Below are positions 1-8,322 of a stretch of 64,000 nucleotides of DNA, in pieces. The translations under genes were made by a program, and so were the position numbers. Source of the DNA: Butyricicoccus sp. OM04-18BH (GTDB taxonomy: Bacteria > Bacillota > Clostridia > Oscillospirales > Butyricicoccaceae); NCBI RefSeq assembly GCF_003481705.1, contig NZ_QULN01000006.1, positions 62,001 to 126,000 of the forward strand. The letters are read 5' to 3'. The notes under the pieces are model-generated. The model was not told the origin of the DNA. It ran no database searches and worked only from the letters and a program-made list of their open reading frames with translations. Every line of letters begins with the position of its first letter. Position 1 is the stretch's first letter.

Positions 1-2
1 AT

Positions 3-614
3 TTCGAGGAAGTAGACGCGACGATGGACGCGCGCAAGATTCTGTCCTGCGTCTACCGTCTCGACGAGCGGCGGCTGCATTTCGGCAAAATCGTCGTCGC
101 CGCCGTGCTCACAGGCAGCAAGAGCGAGCAGATCGGCCGTTTCAGTCTCCACACGCTCTCGACCTACGGCATCATGAGCGAGCAGACCGCCGTGCGCGTG
201 CGGCAGCTCATCGACGTCCTGCTCGAGCGCGGCCTGCTGACCGCCGACCCCGAGCGCTACAACGCGCTTTTCCTCACGAAAACCGGCAACGCTCTCATGC
301 GCGGCCGGGGTGAACTGCATATCCGCCTTCCGCGCGAGAAAAAGCCCGAGACCGTCCGCCGCACCGAGGAGCTGTCCGCCGATGTGGATGAAAAGCTGTT
401 CGAAAAGCTGCGTGCACTGCGCACAAAGGTCGCACAGCGCGCCGGTGTGCCGCCGTATGTCGTGTTCTCGAACGCGACGCTCGCGGACATGGCCGCGCGG
501 CAGCCGAAGAGCGAATACGAGCTGCTCGGCGTGCGCGGCGTAGGCGAGGCCAAGGCGCGCCGTTACGGCGCGGAATTCGTCGACTGCATCCGCGACTATC
601 TGGAGGAAAACTGA
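3..614 (+). CDS. recQ: ATP-dependent DNA helicase RecQ, C-terminal part (5' truncated by window edge)
   Basis: The frame is open from base 3, so the gene begins upstream of the window. The visible 203 residues match the end of RecQ, a 3'-5' DNA helicase of recombination repair. The first half is the RQC winged helix (RKILSCVYRLDERRLHFGK, then ILxGSKSEQI-type and LSTYGIMSE segments). The last 75 residues are an HRDC domain with the typical ending ELLGVRGVGEAKARRYG, which binds DNA. The helicase motor domains lie outside the window. It ends directly against the convergent ClpP-like gene with no spacer. The family call is firm; the overall protein length cannot be judged. Confidence 0.88.
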   Translation, partial: FEEVDATMDARKILSCVYRLDERRLHFGKIVVAAVLTGSKSEQIGRFSLHTLSTYGIMSEQTAVRVRQLIDVLLERGLLTADPERYNALFLTKTGNALMRGRGELHIRLPREKKPETVRRTEELSADVDEKLFEKLRALRTKVAQRAGVPPYVVFSNATLADMAARQPKSEYELLGVRGVGEAKARRYGAEFVDCIRDYLEEN

Positions 615-1301
615 TTATTTTTCTGCCTTTCGCCGCTCGATCATGCCGTAAAGCTCCTCGAGCGCGTCCGACAGCGTACCGACCCGGTCGATCAGACCGA
701 TCTCCTGCGCCTCGCGGCCGGAAATGACCGTACCGACGTCGGCGGTCAACTGTCCGGTCTCGCGCATCAGGCCGGCCAGCCGTTCCGGCTGGATATGCGA
801 ATGCCCCGTGATGAAATCGCTGATGCGCTCCTGTATCTTCGCGAGATATTCAAACGCCTGCGGCACCGCGATGATCGTCCCGTTGATGCGCACGGGATGA
901 ATGGTCATGGCGGCGGAAGCCGCGATAAAGCTGCGCCTTGCCGCTACCGCGAGCGGCACGCCGATCGAATGCCCGCCGCCGAGCACGAGCGAAACGGTGG
1001 GCTTTGTCATGCCCGCGATCAGCTCCGCGATGGCGAGTCCGGCCTCGACGTCGCCGCCTACCGTGTTCAACAGCACGAGCAGACCGTCGATGTCCTCCGC
1101 CTGCTCGACCGCCGCGATCTGCGGGATGAGATGCTCGTACTTGGTGGTCTTGTTCTGCGCCGGCAGCTCCATATGCCCCTCGATCTGGCCGACGATGGTG
1201 ATGCAGTGCACGGTCCCCCGCGCGGTATGCGCGGTGATGGAGCCGGTCTCGGCGATGCTGCTGCGCTCGGGCGCCGGGACGGCGGTGATCTCTTCTGCCA
1301 T
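615..1301 (-). CDS. ClpP-family serine protease (TepA/YmfB-like)
   Basis: A protein of about 228 residues related to the ClpP/crotonase-like serine proteases, closest in character to the TepA (YmfB) group. The nucleophile Ser lies in GGGHSIGVPLAV and the catalytic His in AAMTIHPVRING; an NTVGGDVEAGLAIAEL segment forms the substrate-side strand and helix. Unlike housekeeping ClpP it stands alone, without clpX. I start it at the ATG at 1301, preceded by GAGAGGAG; an upstream in-frame extension to 1415 would run through DnaA boxes and is unlikely to be coding. TepA proteins have been linked to protein export and degradation of small proteins, but the substrate here is unknown. It is convergent with recQ. 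Confidence 0.82.
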   Translation of the reverse strand: MAEEITAVPAPERSSIAETGSITAHTARGTVHCITIVGQIEGHMELPAQNKTTKYEHLIPQIAAVEQAEDIDGLLVLLNTVGGDVEAGLAIAELIAGMTKPTVSLVLGGGHSIGVPLAVAARRSFIAASAAMTIHPVRINGTIIAVPQAFEYLAKIQERISDFITGHSHIQPERLAGLMRETGQLTADVGTVISGREAQEIGLIDRVGTLSDALEELYGMIERRKAEK

Positions 1302-1320
1302 GGATACGCTCCTCTCCGTC

Positions 1321-1524
1321 TGTGGATAATTCTCTCGTCTGTGTGAGTTTTCCACAGACGCGCCGGTTTTATGTGCACCGCCCGCTCGACAAAATATTAC
1401 AGACGGTAAATGCAAAATCGGCCACTGGTCAACAGATTGACCGCCCTATACAAAAAGTTATCCACTTTATCCACAACGTTATCCCCAGCGCACCTGTGGA
1501 AACCCCTGTGGATAAAGTGGATTA
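1321..1524. promoter_or_regulatory. DnaA-box cluster with a perfect 16-bp inverted repeat
   Basis: This gene-free stretch (1302-1668) holds several copies of the DnaA box TTATCCACA: perfect boxes at 1321-1329 (reverse), 1467-1475 (forward) and 1507-1515 (reverse), with one-mismatch or weaker boxes at 1458-1466, 1479-1487 and 1516-1524. Boxes are tandemly abutted in each arm, and ATCCACTTTATCCACA (1460-1475) is repeated exactly in inverted form at 1507-1522. The cluster is about 41 kb from oriC. It may titrate DnaA, or control the flanking protease and cyclophilin genes. Confidence 0.75.
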
Positions 1525-1589
1525 CTCGCGGCAGACGCCGCCCCTCTCCCCTGTTTTTCCGCGCAGGCCGCTTATTCCCCAAACACCAC

Positions 1590-1618
1590 TTGCCGTATAT
1601 CGGGAAATTTGCTACAAT
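1590..1618 (+). promoter_or_regulatory. Sigma-A promoter of the cyclophilin gene
   Basis: TTGCCG at 1590-1595, a 17-bp spacer and TACAAT at 1613-1618. A TG one base before the hexamer makes it an extended -10. The cyclophilin gene starts about 50 bp downstream. Confidence 0.7.
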
Positions 1619-1668
1619 ACTAATACAGAATGCGACTACACGCAAAATTTTTATGGAGTTGATAAATA

Positions 1669-2187
1669 ATGAGCAATCCTATCGTTACTATCGAAATGGA
1701 AAACGGCGGCATCATCCGCGCCGAGCTGTACCCCGAGGTTGCGCCGAACACCGTGCGCAACTTTATCTCCCTGGCGAGCAAGGGCTTCTATGACGGCACC
1801 ATCTTCCACCGCGTCATCCCGGGCTTCATGATCCAGGGCGGCGACCCGGACGGCACCGGCATGGGCGGCCCGGGCTACGAGATCCGCGGCGAGTTCACTC
1901 ACAACGGCTTCCATAACGACCTGCTGCACACCCGCGGCGTGCTGTCCATGGCGCGCACCGCAGACCCGAACTCCGCAGGCAGCCAGTTCTTCATCATGAC
2001 CGACGACGCGCCGCATCTGGACAACGAGTACGCTTCCTTCGGCATGGTCATCGAGGGCCTGGATGTTGTTGACGCCATCGTGAACACCAAGCGCGACTGG
2101 CACGACCGTCCGCGCGAGACCCAGCGCATGAAGACCGTTACCGTCGACACGCAGGGCGTCGAGTACGACGAGCCGGAGAAGGTCTGA
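1669..2187 (+). CDS. Peptidyl-prolyl cis-trans isomerase, cyclophilin type
   Basis: A 172-residue single-domain cyclophilin that catalyses cis-trans isomerisation of X-Pro bonds during protein folding. There is no signal peptide, so it is cytoplasmic. Hallmarks are FHRVIPGFMIQGGDPDGTG (the catalytic Arg and the Phe/Met pocket), a GVLSMARTADPNSAGSQFFI segment with the conserved Ala, Gln and Phe residues, and FGMVIEGLDVVDAI near the end. The ATG is preceded by ATGGAG and the gene has its own extended -10 promoter. A GDPD-like gene follows 51 bp downstream on the same strand and is probably co-transcribed. Confidence 0.95.
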   Translation: MSNPIVTIEMENGGIIRAELYPEVAPNTVRNFISLASKGFYDGTIFHRVIPGFMIQGGDPDGTGMGGPGYEIRGEFTHNGFHNDLLHTRGVLSMARTADPNSAGSQFFIMTDDAPHLDNEYASFGMVIEGLDVVDAIVNTKRDWHDRPRETQRMKTVTVDTQGVEYDEPEKV

Positions 2188-2238
2188 GCCTTCGGACGAT
2201 GACTGCGGACAGACTGTTTGAGAAAGAAGGAACCGGTA

Positions 2239-2982
2239 TTGCCATATACCACAGCTGATACCTTTATCCTGTCCGCCGCAGGCTGCATGGGTACGGACCG
2301 CGACGGACTGGACTCCATCCTCGCCGGAAATGAGGAGGGCGCAAAGGGCTGCTGTCTCTCGGTCGACATGACCTCGGACGGCATCGCCGTGCTCTCGTCG
2401 GACGGATATGTTCTCGCGCCGAACGGCGGCGCGGTGGCCGTCTGCGACCACACCTATACCGAGCTGCGCCAGGTCGCGCCCCGTCTGCTCCCTGTGGGGC
2501 AGGCGCTCGACCTCGCGCGCGCCTGCCGGTCGAAGATCGCCATCACGCTGCGCGACCCGAGCCTGCTGCCGCAGATGCGCATGACCCTGCGTCAGACCGA
2601 TTATCTGGACGACGCGGTCTTTGTCGGTCTGGGGCTGGTGGAGGCGGCGCGTATCGCCTCGGCCAACCCCGACCTGCACATCATGGGCGAAATGCCGGCT
2701 GTGCCGGACAACATCGCAGCGCTCGTGAACGCCTCGCAGACGACCGGCCTGTTCGGCCTGCGCGCCGCGCCTGCTCATCTTACGCCGCCTCTGCTCCGCG
2801 CCTGCCGCGCCGCAGGGCTGTTTACCATGAGTCTGCCGACGAACGACCCGCGCACGCTCGACACGCTCATCCGCGGCGGCGTCAACTTCATCGAGACCTC
2901 CCGTCCCGACCTCGCCGCAGCGCTCCTGCCCGAGGGCAAAAAGGCCCGGCCGCAGCGCTTCCCGATGCGCGGCATTGACTGA
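2239..2982 (+). CDS. GDPD-like TIM-barrel protein, probably catalytically degenerate
   Basis: The chain follows the glycerophosphodiester phosphodiesterase fold: an N-terminal segment AGCMGTDRDGLDSILAGNEE where active enzymes have HRG...PENT, then SVDMTSDGIAVLSSDG where they have E-x-D..TkDg..V..HD, and a C-terminal FIETSRPDLAAALL matching the usual GxxxIxTDxPxxL. The HR pair, the metal-binding Glu and the HD pair are all replaced, so hydrolase activity is doubtful. No ATG is available. I choose the TTG at 2239 because AAGGA lies 8 bases upstream; a TTG at 2218 has no ribosome site. No signal peptide or membrane segment is seen. It lies behind the cyclophilin gene and ends at a strong terminator. 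Confidence 0.65.
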   Translation: MPYTTADTFILSAAGCMGTDRDGLDSILAGNEEGAKGCCLSVDMTSDGIAVLSSDGYVLAPNGGAVAVCDHTYTELRQVAPRLLPVGQALDLARACRSKIAITLRDPSLLPQMRMTLRQTDYLDDAVFVGLGLVEAARIASANPDLHIMGEMPAVPDNIAALVNASQTTGLFGLRAAPAHLTPPLLRACRAAGLFTMSLPTNDPRTLDTLIRGGVNFIETSRPDLAAALLPEGKKARPQRFPMRGID

Positions 2983-2988
2983 ATCAAG

Positions 2989-3032
2989 GAAAAGGCACCT
3001 TATGCACCAGCGTGCACGAGGTGCCTTTTTTC
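2989..3032 (+). terminator. Intrinsic terminator after the GDPD-like gene
   Basis: AAAGGCACCT and AGGTGCCTTTTTT pair across a loop that contains an inner GTGCAC-like stem, followed by a T run. It ends the cyclophilin/GDPD-like unit. Confidence 0.85.
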
Positions 3033-3229
3033 TGGTCTTATGCGTTTTTTCGTTATTTATATTGAATTTCTCGCGGCTATTGTTTTACATTTTCTCTTTT
3101 TCTCCGCCGTTTTCTGTGTTATACTATGATAAGGTAATACTGCACAGTGCAAGCTGCGGCGGTATCGCCATAAAGATCAAATGATCCCTTCCCTCGCCGT
3201 AATACCATATCTTCGAAGGGTTGTTCACT

Positions 3230-4291
3230 ATGGAAAAAATCAAGCGGCTTCTCCTCTACGCCGGAGCAAATCCGGAAGAATTCGCCCAGGTCCAGCAGGA
3301 GATGCATCTCTACAATTACAACCGACTTGTCGCATTTCTCGCTATCAGTATCATCTTTCTTCTGATTTCCTCCGTCTATGCGGTTTTCAGTGTCGTGCTC
3401 GCGCCCAACCTCCCGGCCTATCTCATCGTGCTCAGCATTTCCTGCCTTCTGCTTCCGATCACGCTTTATGTCGGTCGGCGCAGCAGAATCGGTCTGCAGA
3501 TCTGTCTTTCTCTGTTTCTGGGCTCGCTGTATTCGCTCGGCATCTATCTCAGCACCGTGACCAGTCCGGGCGGACCGGCGACCGCATTCATCGCCTTTCT
3601 GCTCACACTTCCCACGCTGTTCATCATGCCGCCGCTCGAAAACGTGTGCAGCATCGCCATCTGGGATGTGCTGTTTCTTCTCTTTGTATCCGTCACCAAG
3701 GACGCGAGGATCATCCAGATCGATATGCTCAACGGCATCATTTACGGCTGCATCTCGATCATCGCCTCGACCTATGTCATGCACATGATGATGCAGAATT
3801 TCATCACCCGCGCCAGGCTCCGCTACGTCGCGGAAAACGACCAGACCACCGGTCTGCGCAATCGAAACGCCTTCGAACGCGAGCAGAACGATATTCCCGG
3901 CCGCTGTCGGCGCACGCTCAGCTGCGTTTACATGGACATCAACGGCCTGCACGAGCTGAACAACGCCAAGGGACATCAGGCCGGCGATATCATGCTGCGC
4001 GAGGTGGCGGACGAGCTGAAAAAGCAGTTCGGTAACGAGCTGACCTACCGCATGGGCGGCGACGAATATGTCGCGTTCGCGCCCGACCTGTCCGAGGACA
4101 GGCTGCACGACAAGGTGCGCGCCTTCTCCCTTGCCATCGAGCAGAAGGATTATCACGCCGCTCTCGGCTGGGCAACCTGCGAGACTGCGTCGCTGCGCAT
4201 GGAAAATCTGCTCCGCATCGCGGAGACCCGTATGTATCAGGCAAAGAGCGCCTACTATCAGGATAAAAATACCCTGCCCCGCGGCCGCTGA
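3230..4291 (+). CDS. Membrane-anchored GGDEF protein (putative diguanylate cyclase)
   Basis: About 353 residues. The N-terminal half has five to six hydrophobic segments (for example AFLAISIIFLLISSVYAVF and IIYGCISIIASTYVMHMMM). The C-terminal 160 residues are a GGDEF domain starting at ENDQTTGLRNRNAFERE. Active enzymes make cyclic di-GMP from two GTP. The signature is GGDEY rather than GGDEF, and the DINGLHELNNAKGH segment has Asn where many cyclases have Asp in the ND pair, so activity is likely but not certain. No PAS, EAL or HD-GYP domain is present; the membrane part may be the sensor. The ATG at 3230 follows GAAGGG by 9 bases. No gene overlaps it. Confidence 0.87.
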   Translation: MEKIKRLLLYAGANPEEFAQVQQEMHLYNYNRLVAFLAISIIFLLISSVYAVFSVVLAPNLPAYLIVLSISCLLLPITLYVGRRSRIGLQICLSLFLGSLYSLGIYLSTVTSPGGPATAFIAFLLTLPTLFIMPPLENVCSIAIWDVLFLLFVSVTKDARIIQIDMLNGIIYGCISIIASTYVMHMMMQNFITRARLRYVAENDQTTGLRNRNAFEREQNDIPGRCRRTLSCVYMDINGLHELNNAKGHQAGDIMLREVADELKKQFGNELTYRMGGDEYVAFAPDLSEDRLHDKVRAFSLAIEQKDYHAALGWATCETASLRMENLLRIAETRMYQAKSAYYQDKNTLPRGR

Positions 4292-4375
4292 TCTGCCGCT
4301 TTTCCCCTGTTTTCCGCCTTCGTTTTTGTTATAATAAGATCATAAGGCTGAACGAAAGCAAAAAAAGGAGTTTTC

Positions 4376-5008
4376 ATGAAAATATTCAAAAACCGGCGCG
4401 GCTTTACGCTCGTTGAGCTGATCGTCGTGCTCGTCATTCTCGCGGTACTCGCCTCCCTCCTCATCCCCGCCCTCACCGGCTATATCGACAGGGCCAAACG
4501 CGACCAGGTCGTCGCGGAGACCCGTATGCTGCACGAGGCGGTTCAGACCGTTGCAAGCGAAGCGTATGCGTCGAACGAATGGCAATCGGACAAAGACATT
4601 TCCTCTTTCATTACCATCGCCAGCAAGAGCGGCAAAAAAGTAACAAATTTCGAAGATAACGGCACATATGATATTTTCAAAAACCGTTACAGTGAAGTTG
4701 TGAAACTCGCCGAAGTTCCGAGTCTGACCAACGGCGACGGCGATTTCGTTGCTATGCTCGATCAAAAAGGTTCTGTATTCTGCCTGCTTTATAATACTGG
4801 ACGTGGACTGCTCGGCGCGTATTATAAAGATACCGGTGAATACACGGTATATGACACCGCAGAAAATATATCGAACTATAAAACTCACTATGGAAACTAT
4901 AACAATGCTGTCGTATGTATTGATCTAAGCAGACCGAGTGGATTGCCTGTCGAACCTTGGTCCAAACAGTACATTGATGCTATGATACGCGGCGTATCTC
5001 CCGAATAA
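4376..5008 (+). CDS. Type IV pilin-like / pseudopilin protein, orphan
   Basis: The N-terminus carries the class III signal used by prepilin peptidase: a short basic leader, cleavage between Gly and Phe in RRGFTLVELIVVLVILAVLA, Glu at mature position 5, and a hydrophobic helix. The remaining residues form a globular domain I do not recognise. The first 180 bases are GC-rich like the neighbours, but from about 4560 onward the gene is clearly richer in A and T with different codon choice, suggesting a mosaic origin. AAAGGAG precedes the ATG, and a TATAAT-like -10 lies at 4330-4335. No pilus ATPase, platform protein or prepilin peptidase is nearby, so it must use machinery encoded elsewhere. Confidence 0.8.
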   Translation: MKIFKNRRGFTLVELIVVLVILAVLASLLIPALTGYIDRAKRDQVVAETRMLHEAVQTVASEAYASNEWQSDKDISSFITIASKSGKKVTNFEDNGTYDIFKNRYSEVVKLAEVPSLTNGDGDFVAMLDQKGSVFCLLYNTGRGLLGAYYKDTGEYTVYDTAENISNYKTHYGNYNNAVVCIDLSRPSGLPVEPWSKQYIDAMIRGVSPE

Positions 5009-5012
5009 CTTC

Positions 5013-5051
5013 AAAAAACCGCCTGTTTCCCCATGAAACGAGCGGTTTTTA
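5013..5051 (+). terminator. Intrinsic terminator after the pilin gene
   Basis: AAAAAACCGC pairs with GCGGTTTTT, with an inner TGTTTC/GAAAC-type extension, and ends in a T run. Confidence 0.8.
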
Positions 5052-5158
5052 CTTATTCTTTACACAGTTTTCGCACATATATCATATCCTTGCGGTATAC
5101 TAACGTCAGTCAAAAATTATTATGCCGCTCTGCGGCCTTCTGAAAGGGGGATTCGATC

Positions 5159-7291
5159 ATGACAGACGCGATCTGGAATCAGGGATATACACAGAACCGA
5201 GAGCTGTCCTGGCTTGAATTTAATGCGCGCGTACTGGCCGAGGCGGAGGATGAGACCGTTCCTCTGCTCGAACGATTCAAATTTCTTGCGATTTTCACCA
5301 GCAATCTGGATGAATTTTTCATGATCCGTGTCGGCAGCCTGACCGATATGGCGGCGCTCGAGCCGAACCGCCGCGACACCAAGTCCGGTCTCACCGCCGA
5401 AGAACAGCTCAGCCGCATCTATGCGGCGGTAGAGCCGCTGTACGCGCGGCGCGACGCAGCGTTCCGCGATGTTGACGCCCGCCTCGCGCAGGAGGATCTG
5501 TGCCGCACCTCCATGGACGAGCTCGACAGCAGCGAGCGGAAATATATCAAACGGTATTTCAACACCATGATCGCGCCGGTGCTGTCGCCGCAGGTCGTGG
5601 ACTCGCACCACCCCTTCCCTCACCTCGAGGGCAAGGTGCTGCACATCGCCGTGCTGCTCAGCCACAAGAAGAACGAGCGGCTCGGCCTGATCCCCGTGCC
5701 GGCCTCCCTGCCGCCGATCACCTTCCTGCCGAACGACAAGCGCCGCTATCTTATGACCGAGGACATACTCCTCGCCTTCGCGGACAGCATTTTCGAAATG
5801 TACGATGTGCTCGAAAAGACGGTCTTCTGCGTCACGCGAAACGCAGATGTGCCGCTCGATGATGAGCCGTTCGGCTCGGAGCAGGTCGATCTGCGCAAGA
5901 AAATGGAGCGCATGCTGCGCCAGCGCCGCCGCATGGCGATCGTCCGCGTCGAGCTCAGCCGCCCAGTGTCCTCCCACTTCAAGGAGTGCCTCCACAAGCG
6001 TTTCGAGGTCACCGACGAGCAGATCTTTCTCTCTCGCAGCGCGCCGCTGCGCATGAGCTACGCTTTTTCTCTGGGCGATTATCTGAGCGACGGCCGACGC
6101 TCCCGCCTGAGTGATCCTCCGTTCATTCCGCAGCAGCCTGCCATGCTCCCGGCCGGACAGAGCCTGCTCAAGACCGCGCTTCAGCGCGATGTGCTGCTTT
6201 CCTATCCGTATGAGAGCATGGAGCCCTTTCTCCAGATGATCCGCGAGGCGGCAAATGACCCGCCCGTTCTCTCCGTCCGCATCACGATCTACCGTCTCGC
6301 GAGCAAGGCGAAGCTGGTCGAATATCTGTGCGCGGCGGCGGAAAACGGCAAGGATGTGACCGTTCTGATCGAGCTGCGCGCCCGTTTCGACGAGCAGAAC
6401 AACATCGACTGGTCCGAACGCCTCGAAGAAGCCGGATGCAAGATCATCTACGGCTTCGAGGACTATAAGGTGCATTCCAAGATCTGCCTCATCACGCGCC
6501 GGGAGCGCGGCGGCGTGCGCTATATCACGCAGGTCGGCACCGGCAACTACAACGAAAAAACCGCCCGTCAGTATACCGATGTTTCGCTCGTCACCTCGAG
6601 CGAGTCCATTGGCATGGATGCCGCGCAGTTCTTCAACAATATGGCCATGAGCAACCTCAACGGACGTTATAACCGGCTGCTCGTCGCGCCGACCAGCCTC
6701 AAAAACAATATTCTGTCGCTCATGGACGGCGAGATCGCCAAGGGCAGCGACGGCTACATCCTGCTCAAATTCAACTCGCTGACCGACATCGACATGATCG
6801 AGAAGCTGCACGAGGCGTCCTGCGCCGGCGTTACCGTGGAAATGATCATCCGCGGCATCTGCTGCCTGCTTCCCGGCGTTCCCGGAAAGACCGAAAACAT
6901 CACCGTTACCAGCATCGTCGGCCGTTTTCTCGAGCATTCGCGTATCTATGTGTTCGGCCGCGGCGAAAACGAGAAAATGTACATTTCCTCGGCCGATCTG
7001 ATGACGCGAAACACCGAGCGCCGCGTTGAAATCGCCTGTCCGATCGACAGCCCGGCGGTCCGCGCACGGCTGCATGATATTCTGTTCGCCATGCAGCACG
7101 ATACGGTCAAGGCACGCGTGCTTCAGCCCGACGGCAGCTACCAGAAAAAGCCTTCCGTCCCCGAACCGATCTGTGCGCAGGATCTGCTGATGCAGCAGGC
7201 CGTCAGCATGGCGCGCGAACAGGCGCAGCACGCCTCCGAGGAGGAGCGCGGTCTGCTGCACTGGCTGCGCCGGCTGCTTGTAAAAGACTGA
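5159..7291 (+). CDS. ppk1: Polyphosphate kinase 1
   Basis: A 710-residue enzyme of normal PPK1 length that reversibly transfers the gamma phosphate of ATP onto inorganic polyphosphate. The N-terminal domain begins NRELSWLEFNARVLAEA, diagnostic of the family. The catalytic histidine that is phosphorylated lies in YKVHSKICLITRRE (H439); the second conserved histidine is in EHSRIYVFG (H593). The TGNYNEKTARQYTD segment is also typical. The ATG is preceded by GAAAGGGGG. No exopolyphosphatase gene is adjacent and the gene appears monocistronic. A TTTACA at 5059-5064 may be part of its promoter, but no good -10 pairs with it. It ends at composite repeat copy A. Confidence 0.97.
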   Translation: MTDAIWNQGYTQNRELSWLEFNARVLAEAEDETVPLLERFKFLAIFTSNLDEFFMIRVGSLTDMAALEPNRRDTKSGLTAEEQLSRIYAAVEPLYARRDAAFRDVDARLAQEDLCRTSMDELDSSERKYIKRYFNTMIAPVLSPQVVDSHHPFPHLEGKVLHIAVLLSHKKNERLGLIPVPASLPPITFLPNDKRRYLMTEDILLAFADSIFEMYDVLEKTVFCVTRNADVPLDDEPFGSEQVDLRKKMERMLRQRRRMAIVRVELSRPVSSHFKECLHKRFEVTDEQIFLSRSAPLRMSYAFSLGDYLSDGRRSRLSDPPFIPQQPAMLPAGQSLLKTALQRDVLLSYPYESMEPFLQMIREAANDPPVLSVRITIYRLASKAKLVEYLCAAAENGKDVTVLIELRARFDEQNNIDWSERLEEAGCKIIYGFEDYKVHSKICLITRRERGGVRYITQVGTGNYNEKTARQYTDVSLVTSSESIGMDAAQFFNNMAMSNLNGRYNRLLVAPTSLKNNILSLMDGEIAKGSDGYILLKFNSLTDIDMIEKLHEASCAGVTVEMIIRGICCLLPGVPGKTENITVTSIVGRFLEHSRIYVFGRGENEKMYISSADLMTRNTERRVEIACPIDSPAVRARLHDILFAMQHDTVKARVLQPDGSYQKKPSVPEPICAQDLLMQQAVSMAREQAQHASEEERGLLHWLRRLLVKD

Positions 7292-7313
7292 TCTTATCCC
7301 CCATATACGTCAA

Positions 7314-7578
7314 AACCGAGGACTCTGTCCTCGGTTCAGTCTGTCGATAAAGTCTGTTTTCACGCCAAAACAGCAGTCGCGCGGCAGCGCGCATTCAAAA
7401 GCGTTTGCTGCGCAAACGCATGAAAACCGGGGGCGTGTACCTCGGTTTTCATACTTTAAGAGGGAGAAAGTTTCCGTATGGGAACTTTCGGACGTCCGTG
7501 TTTTGCGAAGTCAAAACACAGATTGTCGGAAAAACGATAGTTTTTCGACAGTCTCAACCGAGGACTCTGTCCTCGGTT
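7314..7578. repeat. Composite multi-hairpin intergenic repeat, copy A
   Basis: This fills the convergent ppk1-pth spacer. In order: palindrome AACCGAGGAC-TCT-GTCCTCGGTT (7314-7336), GCGTTTG/CAAACGC (7401-7419), ATGAAAACCG/CGGTTTTCAT with a 13-base loop (7420-7452), GAAAGTTTCC/GGGAACTTTC (7466-7489), GTGTTTTG/CAAAACAC (7498-7519), GTCGGAAAAAC/GTTTTTCGAC (about 7523-7551), and a second identical copy of the 23-bp palindrome (7556-7578). Copies of the same hairpin series recur at other operon ends in this window. The outer palindromes may also act as terminators for the two convergent genes. Confidence 0.75.
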
Positions 7579-7584
7579 CTGCTT

Positions 7585-8223
7585 TTATATTCTCTTGCCG
7601 TTGAAATTCTGCGCGGCGGCGGCACAGCCGCTCTCGATAATGCACGCGGCGGCGCTTACCGCATCCTCGCAGGCCTTGTCGATCGCCTTCTGATCCTCCT
7701 CGGGGAACCTGCCGAGCACCCACGCCGCAAGATCATAGTCCGGGCGCGGCTTTTTGCCGACACCAATCTTCACGCGAGGAAAATCCTCGCTGCCAAGGTG
7801 GTAAATGATGTTCTTCAGACCGTTCTGGCCGCCGGCGGAGCCCTTCGGGCGCACGCGCAGCGTGCCGACGTCAAGCGACACATCGTCCGACAGCACGATC
7901 ACGCGCTCGGGCGGTATCTTGTAGAACGATGCCGCGTCGCGCACCGCCTCGCCGGACAGATTCATGAACGTCTGCGGCTTGAGGAACAGCACGCGCTTGC
8001 CGCCGAGCATGCCCTCCCCTGCGAGCGCCTTGAACTTCATGCGGTCGATCTTCTGGCCGCTGCGCGCGCAGTAGCTCTCCAGCGCACGGAAACCGGCGTT
8101 GTGGCGCGTGTTGTCGTACTTGCTGCCCGGGTTTCCTAGACCGACAACGAGCCATTCGATCGGCTGCGCCGCTTTTGCGGTCTTTTCTTCCTCTAATTTC
8201 TTAAAAATATCGAATACTGACAT
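7585..8223 (-). CDS. pth: Peptidyl-tRNA hydrolase
   Basis: A 212-residue Pth that cleaves the ester bond of peptidyl-tRNAs released during translation, recycling tRNA. The active-site Asn lies in VVGLGNPG (N31), the catalytic His in TRHNAGF (H41), the Asp in VLSDDVSLD (D113/D114), and the tRNA-contacting Asn in FMNLSGEAV (N88). Compared with the usual family start near GLGNPG, it has about 20 extra N-terminal residues, with no alternative ATG seen between. It converges on ppk1 across the composite repeat. Upstream and divergent lies a very small toxin-like gene. Confidence 0.96.
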   Translation of the reverse strand: MSVFDIFKKLEEEKTAKAAQPIEWLVVGLGNPGSKYDNTRHNAGFRALESYCARSGQKIDRMKFKALAGEGMLGGKRVLFLKPQTFMNLSGEAVRDAASFYKIPPERVIVLSDDVSLDVGTLRVRPKGSAGGQNGLKNIIYHLGSEDFPRVKIGVGKKPRPDYDLAAWVLGRFPEEDQKAIDKACEDAVSAAACIIESGCAAAAQNFNGKRI

Positions 8224-8240
8224 GGTTTACTCCGAAAAAA

Positions 8241-8269
8241 TTGACATTCTCTGTCGTTTCTGATATATT
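8241..8269 (+). promoter_or_regulatory. Promoter of the small toxin-like gene
   Basis: Near-consensus sigma-A promoter: TTGACA (8241-8246), 17-bp spacer, TATATT (8264-8269) with an extended TG at 8261-8262. The expected start is near 8276. Confidence 0.8.
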
Positions 8270-8295
8270 ATTGACGGACATCGCTTCGCGGTTGG

Positions 8296-8315
8296 CACTC
8301 CTTGTGAAAGGAGTG
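8296..8315 (+). promoter_or_regulatory. Hairpin sequestering the toxin ribosome-binding site
   Basis: CACTCCTT (8296-8303) pairs perfectly with AAGGAGTG (8308-8315) across a GTGA loop. The buried AAGGAG is the only ribosome site for the ATG at 8323. Sequestered ribosome sites of this kind are a hallmark of type I toxin mRNAs. Confidence 0.7.
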
Positions 8316-8322
8316 ATGCTTT

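Noticed and set aside
5059..5090. Pho-box regulated promoter for ppk1
   Set aside because: Only one TTTACA hexamer is present, without the regular repeats of a PhoP site and without a clear -10 at the right spacing.
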